Below are positions 1 to 5,875 of a stretch of 8,547 bases of DNA, one piece after another. The translations under genes were made by a program, and so were the position numbers. This stretch comes from Deltaproteobacteria bacterium (GTDB lineage Bacteria > Desulfobacterota_B > Binatia > UBA9968): assembly GCA_030620935.1 (NCBI GenBank), contig JAUXIP010000065.1, forward strand, positions 1 to 8,547, given 5' to 3'. How positions within the stretch are numbered: position 1 is the first letter of the stretch; each line of letters begins with the position of its first letter. The notes under the pieces are model-generated. The model saw nothing but the letters and a program-made list of their open reading frames with translations, did no database searches and had not been told where the DNA came from.

Positions 1-253
1 CCGGCAGGGAATCGTTGACCTCGACCACAGTGCCACTGACAGGGGCAAAGAGATCGGACACCGCTTTAACGGACTCTACGGATCCGAAGGGGTCGTCCTT
101 GGTAATTTTTTCCCCTACCTCGGGAAGCTCCACGTAGACGACATCGCCAAGCTCTTCCTGAGCATATTCGGTGATCCCGATGGTAGCGATCTTACCTTCG
201 ACAAGCACCCATTCGTGTTCTTTTGAAAATTTCAATCCCTCAGGAAACTCCAT
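1..253 (-). CDS. gcvH: Glycine cleavage system H protein, partial (C-terminus beyond left edge)
   Basis: GcvH is the lipoyl carrier of the glycine cleavage complex. It shuttles the aminomethyl group between the P, T and L proteins in the cytoplasm. The visible 84 residues start [16 protein letters not shown], a typical H-protein opening, and run through [22 protein letters not shown]. The lipoylation motif [10 protein letters not shown] follows, with Lys63 as the lipoyl-lysine at the usual family position, and then [11 protein letters not shown]. The family is about 125-130 residues long, so roughly the last third lies outside the window. The ATG (251-253) is preceded by a strong AAGGAGG at a good distance. 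The gene begins 19 bases after the gcvT stop, which implies co-transcription with folD and gcvT. Identification is secure. The only oddity is truncation by the window edge. Confidence 0.96.
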   Translation of the reverse strand, partial: MEFPEGLKFSKEHEWVLVEGKIATIGITEYAQEELGDVVYVELPEVGEKITKDDPFGSVESVKAVSDLFAPVSGTVVEVNDSLP

Positions 254-272
254 CACATCCCTCCTTATGCGT

Positions 273-1400
273 TTACTGATCGGAACACCGACGGTAAAAT
301 GGCAAAGAAACTATACGGGCAGCAATCCCCCGTCCCCGGATTTCCACCTCTACCATGTTACCCACCAAGGCTTGGTCCGCCGCAACATAACCTAGGGCGA
401 TCGATCGTCCGAGGGTCGGGGACTTCGTCCCGCTCGTTACCTCCCCGATGGGTAGACCGCGTTTGAGGATCGGATAGTGGCTCCGGGCGATTCCGGGCTC
501 GATCATTTCCAAGCCGACTAGCTTCCGCACCACACCATGCTCTTTCTGCCTCAGCAGGACTTCCCGACCGAGGAAATCCCCCTTAGAAAACTTGGTTACC
601 CAACCCAACCCTGCCTCCAAAGGAGTCGTCGTCTCATCCAATTCATGTCCATAAAGCGGAAATGCTTTTTCCAAACGAAGCGTGTCTCTGGCCCCAAGCC
701 CGGCAGGCTGAAGCCCGATATCTCTTCCGGCTTCCATGACGGCATTCCACAATCTCGCACCCGATCCGGAATCGCAATAGAGTTCAAATCCATCCTCTCC
801 CGTATATCCCGTGCGGGCGACCAGACAACGTATCGCACAGACCTCGCCGAAGGAAAAATGGAATGGTCGTATCTTTTCCAGAGCAAGTGAGGTCAAACCG
901 CACAAAATCTTCTCTGCCAAAGGACCCTGGAGGGCCAACTGCACGTAAAGGGAACTGGTGTCCTGGACTTCCGCCCCCCCCTTTGATTGCTGTTGTATCC
1001 ATTGAAAGTCTTTTTCCGTATTCGCAGCATTGACACATATGAGAAAGTGATCTGCCTCAAGTCGATAGATCACCACGTCGTCTACAATGCCACCGCTCCC
1101 GTTGAGCAATAAATTGTACTGTGCCTGGGCCGAGGTCATCCGGGAGACATCGTTGGCCGTGATCCTTTGGCAGAGATCCAAAGCCCCGGCTCCCCGAATC
1201 TCCACCTCTCCCATATGGCTTACGTCGAAAAGGCCGGCTCGGCCGCGGACCGCCGTATGCTCGGCGATGACTCCGGCGTACTGAACCGGCATCTCCCAAC
1301 CGGCAAACTCAACCAGCTTCGCCCCCAGGCGGCGGTGAGTCGAATGAAGAGGTGTTTTTTTGAGCCTTTCCACTAATAGCGGGGCATTGGCTGCTTCCAC
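273..1400 (-). CDS. gcvT: Glycine cleavage system T protein (aminomethyltransferase)
   Basis: GcvT moves the methylene carbon from the aminomethyl-lipoyl H protein to tetrahydrofolate, giving 5,10-methylene-THF and ammonia. The 375-residue product carries family motifs in order: [17 protein letters not shown] (25-41), [13 protein letters not shown] (58-70), [11 protein letters not shown] (100-110, which holds the conserved catalytic Asp at 107 or 108), [13 protein letters not shown] (196-208), [20 protein letters not shown] (234-253) and the C-terminal barrel region with [17 protein letters not shown]. The start is uncertain. GTG at 1398-1400 gives about 12 residues more than most family members and its GAAGG is a long 14 bases away. 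GTG at 1371-1373 would start [13 protein letters not shown], closer to the usual family N-terminus, but has no ribosome site of its own. The gene follows folD by 10 bases and precedes gcvH by 19. It ends at TAA 273-275. Confidence 0.96.
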   Translation of the reverse strand: MEAANAPLLVERLKKTPLHSTHRRLGAKLVEFAGWEMPVQYAGVIAEHTAVRGRAGLFDVSHMGEVEIRGAGALDLCQRITANDVSRMTSAQAQYNLLLNGSGGIVDDVVIYRLEADHFLICVNAANTEKDFQWIQQQSKGGAEVQDTSSLYVQLALQGPLAEKILCGLTSLALEKIRPFHFSFGEVCAIRCLVARTGYTGEDGFELYCDSGSGARLWNAVMEAGRDIGLQPAGLGARDTLRLEKAFPLYGHELDETTTPLEAGLGWVTKFSKGDFLGREVLLRQKEHGVVRKLVGLEMIEPGIARSHYPILKRGLPIGEVTSGTKSPTLGRSIALGYVAADQALVGNMVEVEIRGRGIAARIVSLPFYRRCSDQ

Positions 1401-1405
1401 GACAT
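1373..1405 (-). other. Possible 10-codon leader ORF overlapping the gcvT start
   Basis: An ATG at 1403-1405 lies 9 bases after a GAAGG inside the last codons of folD. This is better placed than any ribosome site for gcvT itself. It opens a 10-residue frame, [10 protein letters not shown], that ends with TAG at 1373-1375. The last base of this stop is the first base of a GTG in the gcvT frame (TAGTG), the GTG from which GcvT would have its usual N-terminus. This arrangement would allow termination and reinitiation. It could equally be chance, or a mark of a single-base error. Translation of the leader is inference. Confidence 0.25.
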
Positions 1406-1410
1406 TCGGT

Positions 1411-2271
1411 CTAACCTTCGCGTTGCAGCGACTCTTTGGCTGCCCGTAACGTATTGAAGAGGAGCATGCAGATCGTCATCGGCCCGACCCCTCCGGGGAC
1501 CGGAGAGATGGCAGAAGCGCGATCTTTCGCGCTCTCAAACTCCACATCGCCCACTAACTTACCGCTCGGAAGTCGATTGACCCCTACATCGATCACGACT
1601 GCCCCGGGTTTAACCCAGTCGCCGCGAACGAATCCCGCCTTTCCAATGGCCACGACCAAAATATCGGCCCGGCCGACTTCCTCCTTAAGGCTAGCGGTTC
1701 GAGAGTGACACAAGGTCACTGTGGCGTGCCCGGCCAAAAGCATCAAGGCGACCGGCTTTCCCACGATATTACTCCGACCGACCACGACGGCATTTTTGCC
1801 CTTGGGGCTACAGCCCACGGATCCTAATAGCTTCATGATCCCCATCGGGGTGCATGGCTTGAACCCCTCCCCACCCAGAAGTAAGAGTCCCTGATTGACC
1901 GGATGAAACCCATCGATGTCCTTTTGGGGTGAAACAGCGTCCAAAATCCTGTCCGCTTGGATGTGGGTCGGCAGAGGAAGCTGGACTAAGATGCCGTGAA
2001 TGTTTTTATCTTGATTCAAACCTTGAATCAACGAGAGCAGCTCTTTTTCCGAAACAGCAGCAGAAAGCAGATGCTCTTGAGAACGGATCCCGACCTCCTT
2101 ACACGCCTTCTCTTTATTTTTGACGTAGATGTGCGACGCAGGATCATCCCCCGCCAGCACTACGCCGAGCCCAGGAACTATTCCCCACCTTCGCTTGAGA
2201 CCGTCGATCTCTTCTTTAATTTGCCTTCGGATCTCTCGCGCAACTGCCTTACCGTCAATAACCGTCGCCAT
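1411..2271 (-). CDS. folD: Bifunctional methylenetetrahydrofolate dehydrogenase / methenyltetrahydrofolate cyclohydrolase
   Basis: FolD oxidises 5,10-methylene-THF to methenyl-THF with NADP and hydrolyses that to 10-formyl-THF, a cytosolic step of C1 metabolism. The 286-residue length is normal for the family. Visible signatures are [14 protein letters not shown] (49-62), with Tyr49 and the catalytic Lys53; [12 protein letters not shown] (93-104); [14 protein letters not shown] (117-130), with the conserved Asp118/Asp120; PCTPMGIM (139-146); the dinucleotide-binding [14 protein letters not shown] (162-175); [10 protein letters not shown] (183-192); and [10 protein letters not shown] (258-267). 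The ATG at 2269-2271 has GGAG about 5 bases upstream. FolD is the first gene of the folD-gcvT-gcvH run. The link makes sense because GcvT delivers methylene-THF, the FolD substrate. A promoter with an overlapping inverted repeat lies just upstream. Confidence 0.97.
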   Translation of the reverse strand: MATVIDGKAVAREIRRQIKEEIDGLKRRWGIVPGLGVVLAGDDPASHIYVKNKEKACKEVGIRSQEHLLSAAVSEKELLSLIQGLNQDKNIHGILVQLPLPTHIQADRILDAVSPQKDIDGFHPVNQGLLLLGGEGFKPCTPMGIMKLLGSVGCSPKGKNAVVVGRSNIVGKPVALMLLAGHATVTLCHSRTASLKEEVGRADILVVAIGKAGFVRGDWVKPGAVVIDVGVNRLPSGKLVGDVEFESAKDRASAISPVPGGVGPMTICMLLFNTLRAAKESLQREG

Positions 2272-2288
2272 AGTGACTCCGTGCTAAG

Positions 2289-2323
2289 TTACAAACTCTA
2301 TACAGAAAAGAAAAAGTTTGTAA
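2289..2323. repeat. Perfect 9-base inverted repeat on the folD promoter (operator candidate)
   Basis: TTACAAACT (2289-2297) and AGTTTGTAA (2315-2323) are exact reverse complements separated by 17 bases. The promoter-distal arm covers most of the predicted -35 hexamer, and the other arm touches the edge of the -10. The half-sites are 26 bases apart start to start, about two and a half helical turns. This suits a dimeric regulator binding over the promoter better than an RNA hairpin. No regulator gene lies nearby and the binding protein is unknown. Confidence 0.45.
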
Positions 2324-2324
2324 A
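2297..2324 (-). promoter_or_regulatory. Predicted sigma70-type promoter of folD-gcvT-gcvH
   Basis: On the minus strand TTTACA (2319-2324, five of six consensus bases) is followed after a 16-base spacer by TATAGA (2297-2302, four of six). The -10 element ends 26 bases before the folD ATG, leaving a short leader that holds the GGAG ribosome site. No stronger candidate was seen in the folD upstream region. The assignment rests on pattern only. Confidence 0.5.
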
Positions 2325-2553
2325 GACTCCTTTGCTATTATTTCTTGAAGAAACCTGCCGCGTGCAATGCGCCTCGGCGAGGCTCCTCATTTTTACTCTC
2401 TGCTCGAGCGTATTGTCGTTCTTGCCTAGGTGAGAGCTTGGATGCAGGGCTGGATCAACCTTGCATCCCGCTTCTGATTCTCAATGCCAAGCCGGAAAGG
2501 ACAAACACGCACTTTCGAAGGTATCGATCGACTTCATTCAGATAGGAAACCGA
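2325..2553. other. Intergenic region between the VOC gene and the folD promoter; contains a hairpin
   Basis: The full gap between folD and the VOC gene is 282 bases. Apart from the folD promoter and its inverted repeat, it holds a hairpin at 2440-2468: arms GGATGCAGGG and CCTTGCATCC form 10 pairs with one G-T wobble around a 9-base loop. A smaller GCCTC/GAGGC hairpin lies around 2370-2382. Neither is followed by a clear run of T on the minus strand, so the end of the cupin-VOC transcript is not visibly defined. No gene or RNA family was recognised. Confidence 0.4.
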
Positions 2554-3399
2554 TTAATTTTTGTCTGTTGGAGCAGTAGCTTCCCACCAATTTCTGTCGA
2601 GATCACTGAATATAAAAGAGACCCATCCATTGCACTGTTCCAAATCCCAAAGCTCCGTTATCCCCATTTTCTTGCCGGACCTGGAAAACTCACGGTGCGC
2701 CTCATCTACAGCCTCCGGCGAATCCAGTTTTAAAGTAAAGCGGCTGGTCGGAGATAGGTACTTGCGTACCCTTCCGGGAAGCACAACAACATACCACGGA
2801 GTCGAGGGGTGTTTTATGTACGAGGACGTCCTGCCACCGCCGATCCTTTGCAGGCCCAATACCTGCTGATAGAAACGATCGCTCGCCTCCCTACTGTCGC
2901 ACTGCAGCGTCCCATGAGTCAGTGCTTGAGGGATATATCCCCTGCCGGGAAAACGATCCTCGGCCATTGGGACTTCCCAGTGAGGGGCGGCGTGCAATCT
3001 GCCTTCGGCCAGCGCCTGCGGATCATAGTACTCAATTTCCCAATCATTTCCTCCGGGTTCGCCAAAATAAATGGAATGAGCGAAATGCGCTTCATGGGGC
3101 TTGCTGATCCTCTTGATGCCGTATTGGTCCTTTCGGCTCTGGAGGTACTCCCATGCGGCTTGTAATTCGTTGTCGCTTGCCACACGAACTCCATAGTGAT
3201 TGTTGTGTGGTTTATTAGGCGCGTCGGGTCCACCTTCGTGCACGATTAAAAGCCAATCCGTGTTCGGGTGCTTAACGACGGCTTCTCCATTCTTTCGCTC
3301 AGTAACCTCAAGCGCTAAAAGGTCGGTTAAGATCGGCAGTGTTTCTTCAAAAGAACGACACTCGTAATGACCACGAATGAGCCCCACGGGTTTAAGCAT
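2554..3399 (-). CDS. Two-domain VOC (glyoxalase/extradiol dioxygenase fold) protein, substrate unknown
   Basis: VOC-fold enzymes bind a divalent metal and act as ring-cleavage dioxygenases, glyoxalases, isomerases or resistance proteins. This 281-residue protein has two tandem copies of the fold, roughly 1-150 and 151-281. Each carries a KHPxTxW strand (KHPNTDW at 43-49, KHPSTPW at 196-202), which exposes the duplication. Domain 1 has a full candidate metal triad: His11 (RGHYEC), His68 (NNHYGVRV) and Glu121 (GNDWEIEYY). Domain 2 keeps His162 (LTHGTL) and Glu273 (NWWEATAP), but the aligned middle position is Arg220 (SRFTLKL), so it probably binds no metal. This resembles extradiol enzymes in which one half has lost its metal, although there it is usually the N-terminal half. 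The ATG has AAGGAG 8 bases upstream. The gene lies 87 bases after the cupin gene on the same strand. No signal peptide was seen. Fold is confident; reaction is not assignable. Confidence 0.85.
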   Translation of the reverse strand: MLKPVGLIRGHYECRSFEETLPILTDLLALEVTERKNGEAVVKHPNTDWLLIVHEGGPDAPNKPHNNHYGVRVASDNELQAAWEYLQSRKDQYGIKRISKPHEAHFAHSIYFGEPGGNDWEIEYYDPQALAEGRLHAAPHWEVPMAEDRFPGRGYIPQALTHGTLQCDSREASDRFYQQVLGLQRIGGGRTSSYIKHPSTPWYVVVLPGRVRKYLSPTSRFTLKLDSPEAVDEAHREFSRSGKKMGITELWDLEQCNGWVSFIFSDLDRNWWEATAPTDKN

Positions 3400-3457
3400 T
3401 GTTGCTCTCCTTGTAATGGACGGTTCAGACTTTATTCCACAAAAAATATGAAAGCGT

Positions 3458-3476
3458 TGAGTTAGATGAGAACTCA
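3458..3476 (-). other. Small hairpin in the cupin-VOC intergenic gap
   Basis: TGAGTT (3458-3463) and AACTCA (3471-3476) form a 6-base stem with a 7-base loop just after the cupin stop codon. On the minus strand a run of six T follows about 11 bases later. This is too weak and too distant for a standard terminator. It could tune read-through or mRNA stability between the two genes. Confidence 0.2.
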
Positions 3477-3486
3477 GCAGTAGTCA

Positions 3487-4569
3487 CTACACTTCCGGCA
3501 TCCTTACCGTGACTCCTGACCGTGCACATGCCTCTTCGAACATAGACCTAATTTCCGGTTCCTCGTCTTCATACTCAATCTGCATTCCGCCTGCTTTCAG
3601 GGATACATCGGACATGATCTTTCCCGGGCTTAACTTATAACGGCGGCTCAGCATCTTGAGAGCCAGATAGCGGGCCGGCTGGTCGCCCGAATTGAAGTGC
3701 TGGTGAAACCAGTCTTCCGGAGGAACTACAATAGAGCCGGGCTTCCAGTCGATCCGCATCTTCTCTTGCCCTTCGGGCCACATCAGCGAGTACCCCTGCC
3801 CGGACAAAATGATGACATGAGCACCCGGTCCGTGCCGATGGGCTTTCTTATAGCTCCCGACCGGAAACTGAGATACATGCGCCCCCATTGTGTTTTCCGC
3901 CAATTCGAAAAAGATCGTCGCGTTGCCTTTGCCTCTTTCGGTCCACGCTACAGGTTCAATGCCGATCGCGTCCGAGACAAAGTTCGTCTCCAGGACCCGG
4001 TCCTTGTAAAGTCTTCCCCTCCCGGAGAAGTAACCGTTTTCTCCCCCAAACCGGTCGGAAAAAACGTAAGGATTGTTCATGACGAAATCCTCGCTATGGA
4101 AAAGGTTGATGATCAGAGGAGCATTCGTAACGCCAAGAAGTCGCGCCTCCTGATCCCCCTGCCCGTTGAAGTGTTGATACCAGGCGTTTAACGGAATTGC
4201 AAAAAGACTCCCCTTTTGCCACTCGAAGCTCTGCTTCGGACCATTCTCTTGCCATACGGTTGTCGCCCCTTTTCCGTCAAGAACGTAGACCATCTCCTCA
4301 AAAAGATGTTTCTGTGGTTTAAGATTCCCGCCCGGAGGAATACTGCAGACAAAAGCGTTGTCCATGTATCCCGTGCCCTTGAGGTTGATAAAGACACCGT
4401 ATCCACCCACCTTTTCCCACCACTTAAGGGGCATACTGTAAGCATCCTCGACAAAATAACCTCTGACCACATCAATGCCCTGAGACGAGACCCACCTATC
4501 ATAGGGAGTATCGATTCGCTCGGCATTACAGTCCATTTTTTCAAAAGCCAACGCACTCTCGGACGCCAT
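3487..4569 (-). CDS. Bicupin (double cupin domain) protein, probable metal-dependent oxygenase-like enzyme of unknown substrate
   Basis: Cupin beta-barrels often hold a metal used for dioxygenase, decarboxylase or isomerase chemistry. The 360-residue product has two barrels. Domain 1 (about 70-155) has PGGNLKPQKHLFEEMVYVLDG (79-99) with His88 and Glu92, and motif 2 IPLNAWYQHFN with His133. The first His of the usual HxH is Gln86, so its metal site looks incomplete. Domain 2 (about 225-310) has GSYKKAHRHGPGAHVIILSG with His244, His246 and His251, and motif 2 PPEDWFHQHFN with His291. His251 sits where cupins normally carry Glu, giving an all-histidine candidate site. The layout recalls gentisate dioxygenase-type bicupins, but I cannot assign that reaction. 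The C-terminal tail (about 320-360) is acidic. The ATG at 4567-4569 has GAGGG about 9 bases upstream. It is the first gene of the cupin-VOC pair. No export signal was seen. Confidence 0.85.
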   Translation of the reverse strand: MASESALAFEKMDCNAERIDTPYDRWVSSQGIDVVRGYFVEDAYSMPLKWWEKVGGYGVFINLKGTGYMDNAFVCSIPPGGNLKPQKHLFEEMVYVLDGKGATTVWQENGPKQSFEWQKGSLFAIPLNAWYQHFNGQGDQEARLLGVTNAPLIINLFHSEDFVMNNPYVFSDRFGGENGYFSGRGRLYKDRVLETNFVSDAIGIEPVAWTERGKGNATIFFELAENTMGAHVSQFPVGSYKKAHRHGPGAHVIILSGQGYSLMWPEGQEKMRIDWKPGSIVVPPEDWFHQHFNSGDQPARYLALKMLSRRYKLSPGKIMSDVSLKAGGMQIEYEDEEPEIRSMFEEACARSGVTVRMPEV

Positions 4570-4587
4570 GATGAAAGCCCTCTAGTG

Positions 4588-4610
4588 AATAGTTGTTTAA
4601 TAGTTATTAA
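4588..4610. repeat. AT-rich palindrome and direct repeat in the cupin leader
   Basis: TTAATA GT TATTAA (4597-4610) is a 6-2-6 palindrome between the predicted cupin promoter and its ribosome site. It overlaps a direct repeat AATAGTT at 4588-4594 and 4599-4605, spaced 11 bases, about one helical turn. Both fit an operator for a regulator of the cupin-VOC pair. In AT-rich DNA such short symmetry can arise by chance. Confidence 0.25.
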
Positions 4611-4616
4611 GACGAA

Positions 4617-4645
4617 AAGCTAGAAAAAAGTACTGCATTTGTCAA
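4617..4645 (-). promoter_or_regulatory. Possible promoter of the cupin-VOC pair
   Basis: On the minus strand a perfect TTGACA (4640-4645) is followed after 17 bases by TAGCTT (4617-4622), a poor -10 match at three of six. The strong -35 and correct spacing make this the best candidate upstream of the cupin gene. It would give a leader of about 40 bases. The weak -10 suggests it may need an activator, which is inference. Confidence 0.3.
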
Positions 4646-5019
4646 CCCAACATCGGCTCTACGGCAAAAATTAATGTTCACAAGAAGCGCCGCGAAATGA
4701 AAGCTAAAGACCCCGAAATTTACTGGCAAACACCTGCTTTACAATTCTGTCCAAGTTCACGAATTTGTTCACCTCAACCGCACAAAGACAAAAATATCAT
4801 ACCGCATTTGCTAAGCAAATTTCTTGAATTACAACCAGTTATGCATCCAAAGCCCCTCCGGCCCAAACTGGCATAGTTTTGGCGTATATAGACGTTCGGG
4901 GAAAGCGGAAAGGCGGTATGAACACAAAATTTAACAGCAACATAAGGATTTTAAAGACTAGGGGTCCAGTCAAGTGAGTGTCGGACAGAACATTGGATAA
5001 GTGAGATAGGAGTGACAAA
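4646..5019. other. Divergent AT-rich intergenic region without a recognised gene
   Basis: The 450-base gap between the divergent cupin and SH3 genes shows no convincing ORF. It is visibly richer in A and T than the flanking genes. It holds a perfect 7-1-7 palindrome (4806-4820) and three GTTCAC hexamers (4676-4681, 4755-4760, 4767-4772). For the SH3 gene I see only weak promoter matches, for example TTTAAC then TAAAGA with 16 bases between, some 70 bases before the ATG. A TATATA near 4886-4891 has no matching -35. Confidence 0.5.
4806..4820. repeat. Perfect 7-1-7 palindrome
   Basis: ATTTGCT A AGCAAAT is an exact inverted repeat around one central A, about 200 bases before the SH3 gene and 240 from the cupin gene. 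Its size suits a dimeric repressor or activator site. On the plus strand it is followed by TTTCTTG, which is not a convincing terminator tail. The binding protein is unknown. Confidence 0.35.
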
Positions 5020-5769
5020 ATGGAAAATTTGCTAATAGTTGCGTTTATGTTCCTTTGCGTATTGTTTGCGATCGTGCTCACGCTCCACATCACCGCGGAA
5101 CGTGAACTCAAAAAGAAAACTCGGCGCCTTGCGGAGCTCGAATCTCGGTCCGCCGACAACATGGTCACCCATCAGCCGACTCGCCGGGAGGAAACACCAT
5201 CCCATGAAATGGGGCAGGGGCTTGCAGAACTCAAAGAAAAAGACCCTCAACTCCAGGTCGAAATGGGATTGGGAAAAGATCAAATACCAACGATGACAGC
5301 AGAACCAACAGCCCCACAGATTATCGGAGAGGAGAATAATCTGAGGAAAAGATCTTATGCCATTCTTTCCGGCACTGCCGTTGTCCTATTCTCGGCGGCG
5401 TTTTTAGCAGCGGGTCTATGGGGTGATCATCCGGACAAAGGATCCGTCCAGATGGCGGCCCTGCCGGTGGAAAACCCGCAAGCAGCCAACCCGGCTTCGG
5501 CGACACCCAAGCGCCAAAAAAGCCCTACCCGCAGACCTCAAGACAGCGTCAAAACACCGCAACCCACGTGGGACCAGTACAAAATTCTCTCAGCCACTCC
5601 CGTCTTCAGCAAGCCCAACGAAAAATCACGGACAGTCGCCAGTATAGCTACGGGAATGCAGGTCAACGTCGTAGCGGTCCAAGGCGATTGGTTGGAGATT
5701 CGCTCGCGACACGGGCGACCGCCCGGTTTTATTAAAAAATCTTCTGCCGCGCCCGCAAGCCGACATTAA
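5020..5769 (+). CDS. Membrane protein with two transmembrane segments and a C-terminal SH3b-like domain
   Basis: I do not recognise a named family over the full 249 residues. A hydrophobic segment at about 4-24 is followed by a charged, probably helical stretch (RELKKKTRRLAELESR, 28-43) and a polar linker. A second hydrophobic segment (about 113-133) follows basic LRKRS. Next comes a Pro/Ala/Lys-rich linker (145-182) and a small beta-rich domain (about 186-241) with ATPVFSKPNEKSRTVASIATG and VQGDWLEIRS, which looks like a bacterial SH3 domain. The positive-inside rule puts 25-111 in the cytoplasm and the SH3 domain outside, in the periplasm or cell wall, where SH3b domains often bind peptidoglycan or partner proteins. 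The ATG follows AGGAG by about 8 bases. It is alone on the plus strand, convergent with pckG. A role in envelope sensing or anchoring is inference. Confidence 0.8.
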   Translation: MENLLIVAFMFLCVLFAIVLTLHITAERELKKKTRRLAELESRSADNMVTHQPTRREETPSHEMGQGLAELKEKDPQLQVEMGLGKDQIPTMTAEPTAPQIIGEENNLRKRSYAILSGTAVVLFSAAFLAAGLWGDHPDKGSVQMAALPVENPQAANPASATPKRQKSPTRRPQDSVKTPQPTWDQYKILSATPVFSKPNEKSRTVASIATGMQVNVVAVQGDWLEIRSRHGRPPGFIKKSSAAPASRH

Positions 5770-5779
5770 AACGCGGATT

Positions 5780-5825
5780 TTCCTGCCTGCCCCGCGGGAA
5801 GAGGAGCGGAGATAGATCATCTCCG
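5780..5825. other. Two hairpins in the SH3-pckG convergent gap
   Basis: The 104-base gap between convergent genes holds TTCCTGC/GCGGGAA (5780-5800, 7 pairs with one wobble, 7-base loop) and CGGAGAT/ATCTCCG (5807-5825, 7 perfect pairs, loop AGATC). Neither has a proper T run on either strand. They may still end or protect both transcripts, for example with Rho or as 3' stabilisers, but intrinsic termination is not shown. Confidence 0.35.
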
Positions 5826-5852
5826 TAGCACGACGGCTCTAGGGATTTGCGA

Positions 5853-5875
5853 AGAGCGTTTTATGAAACTGCTCT
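5853..5875 (-). terminator. Hairpin overlapping the pckG stop codon (weak terminator candidate)
   Basis: AGAGC-GTTT (5853-5861) pairs with AAAC-GCTCT (5866-5875) around loop TATG with one bulged T. This makes nine pairs and the arm runs into the TAG stop of pckG (5874-5876). On the minus strand the next bases are TCGCAAATCC, so the usual U tract is absent. It may act as a 3' end stabiliser or an incomplete terminator. Confidence 0.25.

Noticed and set aside
171..395. Plus-strand frame across the gcvH-gcvT junction
   Set aside because: It is antisense to two secure genes and has no ribosome site or domain.
1996..2433. Plus-strand open frame of 145 codons running from folD into the intergenic gap
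   Set aside because: It starts antisense inside folD, crosses the folD promoter and shows low-quality composition. It is best explained as a shadow.
2272..2553. Glycine riboswitch or other structured leader upstream of the folD-gcvT-gcvH operon
   Set aside because: The predicted promoter leaves a leader of only about 20 bases, and I see no tandem glycine-aptamer-like structure.
4839..5168. Minus-strand open frame of 109 codons across the cupin-SH3 gap
   Set aside because: Half of it is antisense to the SH3 gene, it has no clear ribosome site, and the product shows no recognisable domain.
5780..5825. Bidirectional intrinsic terminator between the SH3 gene and pckG
   Set aside because: The hairpins exist but no T run follows them on either strand, so they are listed only as hairpins.
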